64,000 nt of DNA from Xanthocytophaga agilis (GCF_030068605.1 NZ_JASJOU010000001.1:558001-622000); one strand, 5' to 3'. Counted from the first letter of the stretch, positions 16,453 through 25,572 are shown. Translations and numbers: made by a program. The notes: generated by a model from the sequence alone, not told the origin.

Positions 16453-16839
16453 ATGACAGAAAACGTTTATAATTCATTTGATGAAGATTTCTGTGGGTAT
16501 CTGGAGTTTTATCTTACCGCAGCTTTTGAGCAGCGTAAAGATAAGATATTGAGGTCATTCTAGTGTGATGGAGTGGCAACAAAACCCTGGTACAAAGAGG
16601 AGGATAACCTGAACTATGTAGGATATGAAGCAATTCAGAAGAATCGAAAGATAATGACTGCTGCTTGGTTAGGTTCCAGTGGACAAGAAAGGTATGAAAT
16701 GACAATTATCTTAGGTGAACTGGCTTTGGCAAGACATAAAGCAGGAGAGGACCTGATTGAGTGTGTGCCGGAGCTGGACAATACCGAATGGATCTATATT
16801 GATCCGGATAATAAGATTATTGAGATTACCCTACTCTGA
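16453..16839 (+). pseudogene. Small gene interrupted by an in-frame amber codon
   Basis: A single frame from ATG 16453 to TGA 16837-16839 would encode about 128 residues but contains TAG at 16561-16563. The junction reads ILRSF-stop-CDGVATKPWY, where Trp (TGG) fits well. Both halves are protein-like: MTENVYNSFDEDFCGYLEFY upstream, and KIMTAAWLGSSGQERYEMT then EWIYIDPDNKIIEITLL downstream. A GTG at 16573 could restart translation of the second half, so a truncated product is possible. It resembles a small unknown family in which a Trp-Cys-Asp-Gly segment is followed by a beta-rich C terminus. No homopolymer is present here, so this is less likely to be a length error. Confidence 0.6.
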
Positions 16840-16909
16840 GAAGCTTAGTAGGAGAAGAAGGGCCATTTTTCCCAAAATAAATAACGAAAACCACATATAA
16901 AACAATAAA

Positions 16910-17335
16910 ATGGAAGAACTACACACGAAAAAGAAAACATTAACTCTCTATTCATTATTTGGTGTTTTGGTTGGAGTATTTGTAGTTCAGTATTTTTTTA
17001 GAGCTCCTGGGTTAGATAAACAATTACTAAACGCAGCCAGTGAGATCAATAAAACCTGCCCTGTCATGATTGACCAGGAAACTCGTCTGGACAACACATT
17101 TAGTACTTCTAAAAGCGACTTTCGGTACAATTATACTCTGGTTAATCGTAGTAAGGAAGAAATAGATGTGGCAGCCTTAGAAAATTATATAAAGCCTCCG
17201 TTAATCAAGAATATCAGAACAAATCCTGAAATGAGCCTTTTCCGGAATAATGAAATTACACTAACTTATACCTACAAGGATAAGAATGGCACATTTGTAC
17301 TCAGTTTACCCATCAAACCCGAAGAGTATAAATAG
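16910..17335 (+). CDS. Membrane-anchored hypothetical protein
   Basis: 141 residues with one transmembrane helix near residues 12-31 (LTLYSLFGVLVGVFVVQYFF), basic residues before it, and a soluble C-terminal domain with LNAASEINKTCPVMIDQETR, YNYTLVNRSKEEIDV and FRNNEITLTYTYKDKNG. This matches the layout of a common but uncharacterised family of single-pass proteins with a CP(V/I)MID.ETRLD block. The orientation is probably N-in with an exported domain. It lies 70 bases after the broken gene at 16453, possibly in one transcript. Confidence 0.65.
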   Translation: MEELHTKKKTLTLYSLFGVLVGVFVVQYFFRAPGLDKQLLNAASEINKTCPVMIDQETRLDNTFSTSKSDFRYNYTLVNRSKEEIDVAALENYIKPPLIKNIRTNPEMSLFRNNEITLTYTYKDKNGTFVLSLPIKPEEYK

Positions 17336-17588
17336 GAAACTACTGAAAACAATATCAGTCTAGATCCTACAAATTTGTTATTGTCTTTCTCGGCATGGAC
17401 TGTAGCATGCTTGTGATGAGTAAACTTCAACCCATTTACAATACAGGTGTACAGTCTATCCAATATGATTTCTCTTATATACTCGTAAAATACCTATCAG
17501 CCACCCTATCTATGGTAAGTGATTACGCACACCAGACCTACCTTATATATAGGCTAAATCCTTTTATTTTATTCCGATATTTATTCGT

Positions 17589-18188
17589 ATGAAAGTTTTT
17601 ATTCCACTTGTTCTTTTTTTCGTTTTTGTTATTCGTTGTGAGGCTCAACTATTTGCCTCCTATAAGCAAGGATATTATATCGATGCCAATGGGAGTGTTC
17701 ATCAAGGCTTAATCAAAGCGGGTGCAGGTGATAACTTCCCTATAAAGTTTAAAGAAACTAAAGAGAGTAAGATGTTAAAATGTAAGCCTGACGATATAGC
17801 AGGATATGTAATAGATAAGGATTCATTTGCTGTAGTAAGAAATTTTGAAGTACCTTACTCGTTAACAGGTGCTATTATCGATGTGGCTTTTGCTAAGGTG
17901 ATTAAGGTAGGGCGAGTAACTTTATATCAGAATACTGTTTTATTGGGTGCAGGCAATACCCAGGTTTCTATGGAAAGTTACCTCTTGAAGAAAGGCAATA
18001 ATCTTGATATAGTCAGAGTACCCACTGGACCTGGGAGGTTTAAAAAACGACTATCTGAGTTCTTCTCTGACTTTCCCAAAATGAGCCAGCAAATCGAAAA
18101 TGGAACGCTTACCTACGATTACATACTCATTATGGTCGACAACTATAATAAAGAGTTCAGTACTAAAACCTCCTCTGCAACTCCTTGA
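17589..18188 (+). CDS. Secreted hypothetical protein
   Basis: 199 residues with a signal peptide MKVFIPLVLFFVFVIRCEAQ cleaved after about residue 20. The mature part starts GYYIDANGSVHQGLIKAG, with DDIAGYVIDKDSFAVVRNF and KRLSEFFSDFPKMSQQIENG, a pattern seen in many unannotated Bacteroidota periplasmic proteins with a short beta region followed by an effector-like helical tail. No catalytic motif recognised. Confidence 0.65.
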   Translation: MKVFIPLVLFFVFVIRCEAQLFASYKQGYYIDANGSVHQGLIKAGAGDNFPIKFKETKESKMLKCKPDDIAGYVIDKDSFAVVRNFEVPYSLTGAIIDVAFAKVIKVGRVTLYQNTVLLGAGNTQVSMESYLLKKGNNLDIVRVPTGPGRFKKRLSEFFSDFPKMSQQIENGTLTYDYILIMVDNYNKEFSTKTSSATP

Positions 18189-18290
18189 CAGACTTCCCAT
18201 TTGTAGCTTTCTGTCTGTTAACAATGTCATCTTTAGATAGTATCGTGTGTACGTTGTGTTGGTTCCCGAATGGTTCGTCTGAAAGAAATC

Positions 18291-18893
18291 TTATTTGTTT
18301 CGATGATACCATTCGAGTGCCTTTACATTACTGCCACACATTTGCATACTGCACCACTTTCGTTTGCCGTTTTTGGTAGTATCCAGAAACAGCCAGCCAC
18401 ATTTGGGACAGTTTTTTAAACGTCCTGTATCATTTTTTAGCAATAATTCATAGGCATCATATACAATAGGTGCCAATAGTACCCTGAAGTCTGCCTTTGG
18501 AAATTTCCACTCCCTCTTGATTTCGTTCGCATAAGATTCCAAAGCTACATAAGGTATATAGCTCTGTAACTGCGTATTCAGAAAAGACAGATGAGATGAA
18601 CTGATTTTTTGGTGGGTGCTTCTGCGTAACAGCAGTGTATATACATGCTGTCTGAATGCTTTAACTTCTTCAAGGAACACCTGTGCTTCGTTTGTTTCTG
18701 CTTTCGCAACTACTTTTTCACACTCTTTTGGGTCTATGCACTTCATTCGCAGACACCAGTAGGCAAAATCACTCAAGTTTGCAAAATAGTCTGTAGCTGA
18801 TTCTTCAGTCCAGGAGCTTACTGTGTTTACAAAGTCAAGGCACAGCCTTCCACCACAAAGAATAATTTCATCTATTTTATTGTTTTTTACCAT
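18291..18893 (-). CDS. ABATE/CGNR zinc-finger transcriptional regulator
   Basis: 200 residues. The N terminus GGRLCLDFVNTVSSW is the ABATE (putative stress-induced ligand-binding) signature. The C terminus LKNCPKCGWLFLDTTKNGKRKWCSMQMCG is the CGNR zinc finger with CxxC and CxxxxC pairs. The residues that name the finger (CGNR) read CGSN here and the last basic segment is shortened to KALEWYHRNK, a divergence that could alter DNA binding. The upstream 60 bases contain repeated GGTAAAG elements that may be its own operator. Next to a PD40 protein on the other strand. Confidence 0.85.
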   Translation of the reverse strand: MVKNNKIDEIILCGGRLCLDFVNTVSSWTEESATDYFANLSDFAYWCLRMKCIDPKECEKVVAKAETNEAQVFLEEVKAFRQHVYTLLLRRSTHQKISSSHLSFLNTQLQSYIPYVALESYANEIKREWKFPKADFRVLLAPIVYDAYELLLKNDTGRLKNCPKCGWLFLDTTKNGKRKWCSMQMCGSNVKALEWYHRNK

Positions 18894-18904
18894 CTATTTT
18901 TATT

Positions 18905-18955
18905 TTATTGGTAAAGTATTACCTTTACTATCTAAATTTGTTTTAAAGGTAAAGT
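18905..18955. promoter_or_regulatory. Repeated GGTAAAG elements upstream of the CGNR gene
   Basis: GGTAAAGTATTACC at 18910-18923 is a near-perfect palindrome (GGTAA-AGTA-TTACC). Overlapping it, ACCTTTAC (18921-18928) mirrors AAAGGTAAAG at 18945-18954. The cluster begins 10 bases from the CGNR start codon and fits an autoregulatory site. Binding partner inferred from position. Confidence 0.45.
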
Positions 18956-18968
18956 TAGTAAAATACAA

Positions 18969-19193
18969 ATGTGTAAACTGCTATGTATTAGGAATGTTTT
19001 GCTGTTGATTTGTTTCATTTATCTCCATCTGTCCTGTATGTATCAAACCAGCAACCCTTTACATAAAAGCAAAAAGCATCACATTATAGAATGCCCTTTC
19101 AATCCGGGGCTAGCCAGAACTGCTTATGCCACAGAACCTGGAGTAAAAAGACTTCCGGAATGGCTGAAAAAATGTCTCACCTCTTATCCGTAA
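18969..19193 (+). CDS. Possible small lipoprotein
   Basis: 74 residues with a hydrophobic N terminus and lipobox-like LHLSC at about residues 19-23. It is followed by a short polar tail containing PGVKRLPEWLKKCL. It ends 9 bases before the ATG of the PD40 gene, so it could be the first gene of that operon. The N-terminal cysteines and short length make it uncertain. Confidence 0.35.
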   Translation: MCKLLCIRNVLLLICFIYLHLSCMYQTSNPLHKSKKHHIIECPFNPGLARTAYATEPGVKRLPEWLKKCLTSYP

Positions 19194-19202
19194 GATAAAA
19201 CA

Positions 19203-20189
19203 ATGAAAAATGTATACATCTATATCGCGTTAACAGGCATGTTCCTCAATGGAATGGTTTGTCTGGGACAAAAGAAAGGCACTGAGTTTTCCTATTTTAA
19301 TCTGGCAGTTCCCAAAGATACGCCTACAGTGTTTGCCAGTGGTATTATCTCCACTCATCACAATGAATACAATAGTACGTTTTCACCAGACGGTAATGTT
19401 ATTCTTTACACCATTGCCAACAATACGTATTACAACCGGTTCTATACTATCTTTATCTGCAAAAGAATAAAAGGGCAGTGGACTTCACCAGAGATTGTTT
19501 CTTTCTCTGGGCAATACAGTGATGCAGATCCTTTCTTTACTCCAGACGGTAAGGGTGTTTATTTTATCTCCACAAGACCCGTTGTTGGAAAAGCGGTGAA
19601 AGAAGATTTTGATATCTGGTATGTCAGCTATCAGAATGAAACTTTTGGTAAACCTCAGCATCTGGGGAATCAGATTAATTCATCCAATGACGAATTATAC
19701 CCCTCGGTTTCAGCAAAAGGAAACCTGTATTTTGCCACTGAAAATAAAAAGACTGGCTATGATCTGATGATTTCTGCTTATAAAAACGGACAATTCCAGA
19801 AACCTGTTGGTATAAGCGATTCGATTAATACAGACAATACAGAGTTTGATGCTTTTGTTGCCCCTGACGAATCCTATATTATCTATACGTCTATGGGTGG
19901 GAAAAACAATGTCGGAAGTGGAGATCTATATATCAGCTTTCACAAAGGCAACCAGTGGACTGCAGGTAAAAACCTCGGACACAACCTAAATTCCAAACAT
20001 ATGGATCAATGCCCTATGGTCTCTCCGGATGGAAGATTGCTGTTTTTTACAAGTTTCAGAGATTCACAACCGTATCACTTTGAGAAACCTGTTTCGACCA
20101 GTGCCTATCTGAAAATACTTAACTCCCCATTAAATGGCCTTGGGAACATATTCTGGGTAGACCTGCACATGGTATTGAATACCCTTTGA
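19203..20189 (+). CDS. Secreted PD40 (WD40-like) beta-propeller protein
   Basis: 328 residues with signal peptide MKNVYIYIALTGMFLNGMVCLGQ. It carries about five PD40 repeats of the form FSPDGNVILYT, FTPDGKGVYFIS, SAKGNLYFATE, VAPDESYIIYT and VSPDGRLLFFTS, spaced about 50 residues apart. These fold as TolB-like propellers in the periplasm and commonly serve as binding modules in peptidoglycan-associated or peptidase-linked proteins; no catalytic domain is attached here. The end NGLGNIFWVDLHMVLNTL is the usual closing strand for this group, so the gene looks complete. Confidence 0.82.
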   Translation: MKNVYIYIALTGMFLNGMVCLGQKKGTEFSYFNLAVPKDTPTVFASGIISTHHNEYNSTFSPDGNVILYTIANNTYYNRFYTIFICKRIKGQWTSPEIVSFSGQYSDADPFFTPDGKGVYFISTRPVVGKAVKEDFDIWYVSYQNETFGKPQHLGNQINSSNDELYPSVSAKGNLYFATENKKTGYDLMISAYKNGQFQKPVGISDSINTDNTEFDAFVAPDESYIIYTSMGGKNNVGSGDLYISFHKGNQWTAGKNLGHNLNSKHMDQCPMVSPDGRLLFFTSFRDSQPYHFEKPVSTSAYLKILNSPLNGLGNIFWVDLHMVLNTL

Positions 20190-20436
20190 CGACAAAGCTT
20201 GCAACATATACAATCAGACCTTTGGATGTGTATATAAACAGTGACGGTGGAGTATCAAACTTTGAAGACTATTTCCCATCCGTAAAATCAGGGTAGGACA
20301 GATCAAAGTCCAGACAATCATACAGGTGGAATAGGTAAAGCTAAAATTGATTGTAGAAAAGTAGCAATGTAGAGAATTCCTTTTATCTTGGAAGTGATGT
20401 CCTATTCTGGTAAATACTCTGAAAGGATTCTTTCTT

Positions 20437-21324
20437 ATGACTCTTAGCGATTATACTTTCTCCTTACCCCCTCGCAAAGTACCTCTTTCTCGTAGTGTTG
20501 TTACTCTAGTAGGATTTCCAGTCATACAACTATTTATATGGGGCTGGATATGTCTTTGTCTGGTCTTTGTCCGGAATAGCCTTCCGGGCAATATGTTATT
20601 TAATCCTTCAGGAGCTAGTCGGATTGACGGTAAAGATTTTTACACCTATAAATATGCCTATACTAATGGGACACTAACCACTATTTCTAACAGTAAAATA
20701 AACAATAAGGATCAAGCGTATGCTCTTTATTATAGCTTCCATGCCAATAATCAACAATTTACAGGGATATTTTTTAAAGAGGGCGATAAGCCACTGCCAC
20801 AGATAGGAGACAAAGTGAAAATATATTATAGAATGGACAATCCTATTGTTTCTTATGTGGTAGGTATACAAACTAGCTCAGTCAATCAGGAATGGCTTTT
20901 CATTAGTTGTCTTATGCTGCTCGTTGGCGTTGGCATACTCACTATTTATACAGTGTTTAATAAGAAAGAAGATTACCTGATGAAATATGGGCATCTTGCA
21001 GTGGGTAAGTTTAATCAGCAGATTGAAGACAAGAATAGTGATGGAGAGTTAAGTTATCGGGTGCAGTATAAGTTTATGGCCTTCGATAACCAATACTATT
21101 ATGCTGAAGAAAATCGCTCTTTGCCTGCTTATGAAGAAGATGTAGTTATACTTTACAACGAAGGACACCCAAAAGATAATCTGATTCTTAAGGTACATAA
21201 GCTATATGAACAATATGATGTGAACTTTCAGCCACTGCCTGCTTCCTGGGACGAAGTATTTTATCACAGTGTGATTCCTGCTGGTGTAATTATCAGTCAG
21301 CTATTTTTATTTATTTCCCATTGA
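20437..21324 (+). CDS. DUF3592-like membrane protein
   Basis: 295 residues. Transmembrane helices are predicted near residues 20-47, 153-172 and at the C terminus (SVIPAGVIISQLFLFI). The exported loop YALYYSFHANNQQFTGIFF, then QIGDKVKIYYRMDNP is the DUF3592 pattern: a beta-rich domain with a GDxVxVxYxxxNP close. The second half repeats part of it (GELSYRVQYKFMAFDNQYYY, EEDVVILYNEGHPKDN), so the domain is duplicated. Function unknown. A strong hairpin follows at 21425-21481. Confidence 0.75.
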   Translation: MTLSDYTFSLPPRKVPLSRSVVTLVGFPVIQLFIWGWICLCLVFVRNSLPGNMLFNPSGASRIDGKDFYTYKYAYTNGTLTTISNSKINNKDQAYALYYSFHANNQQFTGIFFKEGDKPLPQIGDKVKIYYRMDNPIVSYVVGIQTSSVNQEWLFISCLMLLVGVGILTIYTVFNKKEDYLMKYGHLAVGKFNQQIEDKNSDGELSYRVQYKFMAFDNQYYYAEENRSLPAYEEDVVILYNEGHPKDNLILKVHKLYEQYDVNFQPLPASWDEVFYHSVIPAGVIISQLFLFISH

Positions 21325-21424
21325 TCTGAGGTTTAATTCATTTGGCTTATATGCTTTCTCTCAACTTCAAAATGAACCAAACTCATGATGGCTTTGATCA
21401 TGAAGGTTATGATATAATTAAAAA

Positions 21425-21481
21425 AGAAAAGGTGAATTTTGAAATAAGATGAAGAGTTGTAGCCCAAAATCCACCTTTTCT
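21425..21481. terminator. Long hairpin between convergent genes
   Basis: AGAAAAGGTGAATTTTG (21425-21441) pairs with CAAAATCCACCTTTTCT (21465-21481), 17 bases with one mismatch and a 23-base loop. It sits between the ends of the DUF3592 gene (+) and the NmrA-like gene (-), so it probably terminates both. Confidence 0.6.
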
Positions 21482-21497
21482 GCATTCCATAATTATG

Positions 21498-22469
21498 TTA
21501 TCCGAATGAAAGCTTTTGGCCCAGCCAGCCTGTAGTGCGCAGAAATTGTTCCCAGCTGAGGCTATCGGGGTTTATCTGGCGACTCCATAACAAGTCGCGA
21601 TCTTTGCCAAAATACCCATATTCGACTGCGTACTCTGCCATTCCCAAAATCTCATCTACTAAAAGACTGTTTGAGCTAAAGTCTGGAAGATAATAAAGGA
21701 AGTTCTCCCGTGTGAAAGCTGAGCCATAGACAGCCTTCTTGCCTGTGATCCGGACAAACGTATCAACTATCTCGCGTGGTGAGATGATTTCACCAATTAC
21801 CGGTAAAGATGCTCCGGCATAATGATCAGGATTCGAAAATATCTCCAGAACTGCAGGGCCAGTAGCCGTAAGGGGATCTACAAAGGGTGCGCGGAAATCC
21901 TCTGGTAAGTAAATTGGAAATACAAAGGTATTGTCCTTTACAACAGGAGTGTAAAATTCCGGTAAATTGGTGTAAAAGAAAGCCATATAGATAAACGAGC
22001 TTGTGATGGGAAGCGTGCGGATATATTGCTCAATATTGGCCTTGTCTGTAAAATGAGGGGCAAACTTCTTTCCCGCTGTAATCTTATCTACATTTTCCAA
22101 ACTACTGAAGATAAGGTGCTGAACCCCTGCTTTATTAGCTGCATCTGCTAACTCTTTGCCCAATGTAAACTCATGAGTGGCTGGGGGCGGAATACCTGGT
22201 GTCATCATGAAAACTCCCTCCGAGCCTCGGAATGCTTCCACATATTCCTTTTTGTATCCCAGATCAAGTGGCAATCTTACGAGCTCAGCTCCTTGCCGGA
22301 CCAGGCTAAGCGCCACTGGTGAGTCAACCCGACGGGTAATGCCACGCACACGATAACGCCCGCTTTGTAACAAAGTACGTGCAGCGCTGAGGCCCTGCTT
22401 GCCCAAAACTCCCACAATAGTAATTAGTGGTTTATCTTTTGTTTCGTTGTTGGTTACTTTAAATGCCAT
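21498..22469 (-). CDS. NmrA-like NAD(P)-binding family protein
   Basis: 323 residues. The N-terminal Rossmann motif is ITIVGVLGKQGLSAARTLL (GxxGxxG-like), followed by RVRGITRR, which fits the NADP-preferring region. Other NmrA/atypical SDR hallmarks are GVFMMTPGIPPPATHEF and HLIFSSLENVDKITAGKKF near 125-140, where the catalytic Tyr of classical SDRs is absent. Such proteins act as redox sensors or quinone oxidoreductases. The gene is divergent from an HxlR regulator across about 120 bases with a strong inverted repeat. Confidence 0.85.
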   Translation of the reverse strand: MAFKVTNNETKDKPLITIVGVLGKQGLSAARTLLQSGRYRVRGITRRVDSPVALSLVRQGAELVRLPLDLGYKKEYVEAFRGSEGVFMMTPGIPPPATHEFTLGKELADAANKAGVQHLIFSSLENVDKITAGKKFAPHFTDKANIEQYIRTLPITSSFIYMAFFYTNLPEFYTPVVKDNTFVFPIYLPEDFRAPFVDPLTATGPAVLEIFSNPDHYAGASLPVIGEIISPREIVDTFVRITGKKAVYGSAFTRENFLYYLPDFSSNSLLVDEILGMAEYAVEYGYFGKDRDLLWSRQINPDSLSWEQFLRTTGWLGQKLSFG

Positions 22470-22500
22470 TCTTTTGGTATGTCTTTAGATGAAAAATACG

Positions 22501-22570
22501 AACTATAAAAATTATAGTTGCAAAACTATTTTTAGTGATTTACATTCGCAATAACTATCCAAATGGATAG
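22501..22570. promoter_or_regulatory. Inverted repeats in the NmrA/HxlR divergent region
   Basis: AACTATAA (22501-22508) and TTATAGTT (22512-22519) form a perfect inverted repeat with a 3-base spacer. CTATCC (22555-22560) and GGATAG (22565-22570) form another around the first in-frame ATG of the HxlR gene. The first is well placed for HxlR binding next to the NmrA gene. This second dyad is a reason to prefer the later ATG (22587) as the true HxlR start. Confidence 0.5.
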
Positions 22571-22586
22571 GTGCAACATTAGCAGT

Positions 22587-22967
22587 ATGAAAACAGAATG
22601 TATTGGTGATTATGTAAAGCTGAAAGGGGAGGTCTATCCTTGTACAATCAGCTTGGCTATGGATTTGATGGGAGGAAAATGGAAAGCCGTTATCTTGTAC
22701 CATTTAAAAGATGAGGAAAAAAGATATAACGAACTTAGAAAAGAAATGCCCTCCGTTACCGAAATGACGTTGAGCCTGCAGTTAAAACAGCTGGAGAATG
22801 ACGGCTTGGTTTCAAGAAAAGTGTATGGAAAGAAACCACCCATTAAAGTCATTTACAGCTTAACCGATTTTGGCAAAACCGTTATTCCTGTTTTAGAAGC
22901 GATTACAGCCTGGGGCAATCAGGTTGTCAGGGATAAAGGGGAGTTTGTTTCTGCCGGTCAGGTGTAA
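22587..22967 (+). CDS. HxlR-family winged-helix transcriptional regulator
   Basis: 126 residues from ATG 22587: MKTECIGDYVKLKGEVYPCT, then AMDLMGGKWKAVILYHLKD, YNELRKEMPSVTEMTLSLQL as recognition helix, GLVSRKVYGKKPPIKVIYSL as wing and FGKTVIPVLEAITAWG. An earlier in-frame ATG at 22563 adds eight residues but overlaps the dyad CTATCC/GGATAG. The cysteines near residues 5 and 19 are candidates for redox sensing. It is the third HxlR regulator in the window and is divergent from an NmrA-like gene. Confidence 0.92.
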   Translation: MKTECIGDYVKLKGEVYPCTISLAMDLMGGKWKAVILYHLKDEEKRYNELRKEMPSVTEMTLSLQLKQLENDGLVSRKVYGKKPPIKVIYSLTDFGKTVIPVLEAITAWGNQVVRDKGEFVSAGQV

Positions 22968-23056
22968 ATTGGTGGATACGTAACATGAACCATCCCACAT
23001 TTTAAGAAAAAGGATCTGATTTTCTTAAGAGAATCTAGATAGACTCAGGATCCATC

Positions 23057-23746
23057 TTATCGATTGGTAAGTAAACTCAGTAAGAGTTGTTTTCTTTCTC
23101 TGGCTATTGGTAGGGAAGTATTATTAACCATGGCTGTAAGTCCATTGATAGAAGCAATGTATTTACTCTGTACAAGGTAGGAGCGGTGAATCTGGATGAA
23201 TTTTTCGGCGGGCAAGGTCTCCTGCAAACTTTTCAGGGTTTTGTGTACAATCATATGTCGGTTATCTCTGAAATATACCTGTACATAGTTCTGTAGGCTC
23301 TTCACATACGTAATCTCATCAATGTGTACCCTATGGTCAACTCCATCTTCCCGGAAAAATATAAACTGAGAGTCCTGGGGGTACATCAGCTCATACAATC
23401 GTTTTGCTTTGTGAACGGCTTTTGTGAAATCTTCTAGAAAAACAGGTTTTAACAGATACTCAATCGCATTTACTTTATACCCTTTCAGTGCATATTCCGA
23501 ATACGCCGTTGTGAAAATAATCATAGTAGTATCATTGTTTACCAGTTCTGCAAATTGAATACCTTTGATTCTTGGCATTTCAATGTCCAGAAATATCAAG
23601 TCTACTTCTTTGTTTTTTATCAGATCCATAGCTTGAAAAGGATTGGCATAATCTCCTACACATTCGAGAAAATCAAATGCTTTGATAAATTCAAGTAATC
23701 CCTCTCTGGCAATTCGTTCGTCATCAATTACAATACATCGTATCAT
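23057..23746 (-). CDS. LytTR-family response regulator
   Basis: 229 residues. The receiver domain starts MIRCIVIDDERIAREG with the acidic pair, the phospho-acceptor Asp lies in LIFLDIEMPRIKG near residue 54, and the conserved Thr/Lys appear in IIFTTAYSEYALKGYKV and YLLKPV. The LytTR DNA-binding domain covers about 130-229 (ITYVKSLQNYVQVYF, FIQIHRSYLV). It overlaps the histidine kinase gene upstream by four bases (ATGA), so the two are co-translated. LytTR regulators bind imperfect direct repeats; the target may include the barrel gene divergently placed at 24949. Confidence 0.93.
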   Translation of the reverse strand: MIRCIVIDDERIAREGLLEFIKAFDFLECVGDYANPFQAMDLIKNKEVDLIFLDIEMPRIKGIQFAELVNNDTTMIIFTTAYSEYALKGYKVNAIEYLLKPVFLEDFTKAVHKAKRLYELMYPQDSQFIFFREDGVDHRVHIDEITYVKSLQNYVQVYFRDNRHMIVHKTLKSLQETLPAEKFIQIHRSYLVQSKYIASINGLTAMVNNTSLPIARERKQLLLSLLTNR

Positions 23747-24792
23747 AGCTCTTCTTTACCGATTTGTTTTTCTAATGTAAGCTCTAGTCGTACTGAAAAT
23801 AGTTCATTGTCTTCATTTATCATTAACTGGTACTGATCTGGATAGGCCAGTGTCAGCCTTTCTTCTGCATGCTTTAATCCTATACCTCGGGACTTTGTTT
23901 TTGCCACATTTTCATCAAAGGTATTGGTTATTTCAAAAGTCAGATTTCCCTGCAAATCTACCGTACAGTATTCTTTGATAAAATAGTCATTTGCCTGATT
24001 GGGCAATACATGCTTGAATGCATTTTCAACAAATGTGGCTAATACAAAGGGTACTATATACAACTCATTTTCCGGAATGTGCCATTCACAGGATATTTGC
24101 AGTTCTTCTGCATGTCTGTTTTTTTCCAGATCAAAGTACTCTTTCAGAAATATAATTTCCTGATCCAATGGAATTAGCTTTTTTTGTGACTCGTACACAT
24201 AATAGCGTAGTATTTTACTGTATTGGGAGAGAAGGAGCAATGCTTCGTTTTGATCCTTTCGGATCAGAAACTGCAGGTTGTTCAGAATATTAAATGTAAA
24301 ATGTGGACTAAGCTGGTTGCGCAGCAGCTTTATTTCCATTTCCAATGATTTTCGTTGCAATACCTCCAGTTCTTTCTCCCGTTCGAGGTACTGCTTGTAT
24401 TTTTCAAACGAGTAATTCAGTCCGGAAACCATCGCACTGAAGGTAAACAAACCAAAAATCACAGCCACGCGGTCATTAGTAACTTCTTTTAATGTGCTTT
24501 CGGGAGCGGTAAGTGTCAGAATGAGATAGCCTTCGACAGATAGAGCAAAGGTGGCTACCAGACAGGATATTCCCATAACACCAAGAAAAGCAAGCGTATT
24601 CAGGTTTGCTAAAAAATGCTGAGCCCATTTTCCCGAAATATAACTCAGGTATACCCGTAATGTAAGGATCACACACGTTGAGTAACTAAATGCGGTAATG
24701 AATGATATCTCCTGATTGGCAAAAAGCTGGAGCAGGATGGCCAGAAAGAGGAACATCCAGAAGAAAATTGTTGCTTTATTCTTAAATTCCAT
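23743..24792 (-). CDS. LytS-type membrane sensor histidine kinase
   Basis: About 349 residues from the ATG at 24790-24792; a TTG 30 bases upstream is a less likely start. Four hydrophobic helices occupy the first 130 residues, then a coiled-coil segment (YLEREKELEVLQRKSLEMEIKLLRNQL) leads to the phospho-acceptor His in SPHFTFNILNNL near residue 162. The ATP-binding domain ends with RGIGLKHAEERL. Unlike the usual HFLFNSLN motif, this one reads HFTFNILN. It is co-transcribed with the LytTR response regulator. The signal is unknown; no periplasmic sensor domain is present. Confidence 0.9.
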   Translation of the reverse strand: MEFKNKATIFFWMFLFLAILLQLFANQEISFITAFSYSTCVILTLRVYLSYISGKWAQHFLANLNTLAFLGVMGISCLVATFALSVEGYLILTLTAPESTLKEVTNDRVAVIFGLFTFSAMVSGLNYSFEKYKQYLEREKELEVLQRKSLEMEIKLLRNQLSPHFTFNILNNLQFLIRKDQNEALLLLSQYSKILRYYVYESQKKLIPLDQEIIFLKEYFDLEKNRHAEELQISCEWHIPENELYIVPFVLATFVENAFKHVLPNQANDYFIKEYCTVDLQGNLTFEITNTFDENVAKTKSRGIGLKHAEERLTLAYPDQYQLMINEDNELFSVRLELTLEKQIGKEEL

Positions 24793-24948
24793 AGGTAATG
24801 AAGAAAGAATGGACTGATGCAAAGTAGCACATATCTTTTAAGTTAGCCTCTACGGTTTGTCAACAAATACAGACAGTTGGTCAAAAGCCAAACCGAGCAT
24901 GCAGGGCAATGCTATACCTTTGAGCCATCAACCAAAAAACAAAGCTTT

Positions 24949-25572
24949 ATGAAAACTAATTATGTAATTGGATGGATTCTCCTGTTGACATCACTTGTAC
25001 TAACTTCAACGGGAGCTTATGCACAAGAAAGTAAGCCCGGTCTGGTACTTAACATCGGACTTACCAATGGCTACAACCTGACATCCGGAAATAGTGTTGT
25101 AAAGAACTATTATAGTATTGGGGGCAGAATAAATCTGATCTTTAATGACAAGTGGTTTGTTGGCTATACTCAAAACGGAAGCATTGCCCCTGGAAATCTG
25201 GTAAAGAATGCTGGTTTTGAAAAATCAAGAATCTATGAGTATGCTTTGTCCGGAGGGCGAAAATGGAATTTGGGTGCTCAAACATATCTGAGAGGCAACT
25301 TAAATGCCGGGATCAGTGAGTTTAAAGTAAAAACGGGTTCCGGAAGTGAGTGGGATGATGATTTTTCAGATATTTCTACTTCGGCTGCTACTTCCTATCT
25401 GGCAGGAGCCGAAACTGCAATTGGCTTCAGGTTGAATAAATACCTGGCAATTGAGGCGGGTATGTATTACCGCAGGTATTTTAAAAATGATCAGTTAATC
25501 ATTGCTACCGGAGATTTAAACAGTCTAGGTGTAACACTATCATTGGCAGGCAATCTTAATCTTACCAAATAA
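24949..25572 (+). CDS. Outer-membrane beta-barrel protein
   Basis: 207 residues with signal peptide MKTNYVIGWILLLTSLVLTSTGAYAQ. The mature part alternates polar and hydrophobic residues in strands typical of 8-stranded OmpA/OmpW-like barrels (LVLNIGLTNGYNLTSGN, WFVGYTQNGSIAPGN, YLAIEAGMYYRRYF) and ends VTLSLAGNLNLTK rather than an aromatic residue. It lies divergent from the LytS/LytTR operon, whose regulator may control it. The start is the ATG at 24949; an upstream extension has no signal peptide. Confidence 0.78.
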   Translation: MKTNYVIGWILLLTSLVLTSTGAYAQESKPGLVLNIGLTNGYNLTSGNSVVKNYYSIGGRINLIFNDKWFVGYTQNGSIAPGNLVKNAGFEKSRIYEYALSGGRKWNLGAQTYLRGNLNAGISEFKVKTGSGSEWDDDFSDISTSAATSYLAGAETAIGFRLNKYLAIEAGMYYRRYFKNDQLIIATGDLNSLGVTLSLAGNLNLTK

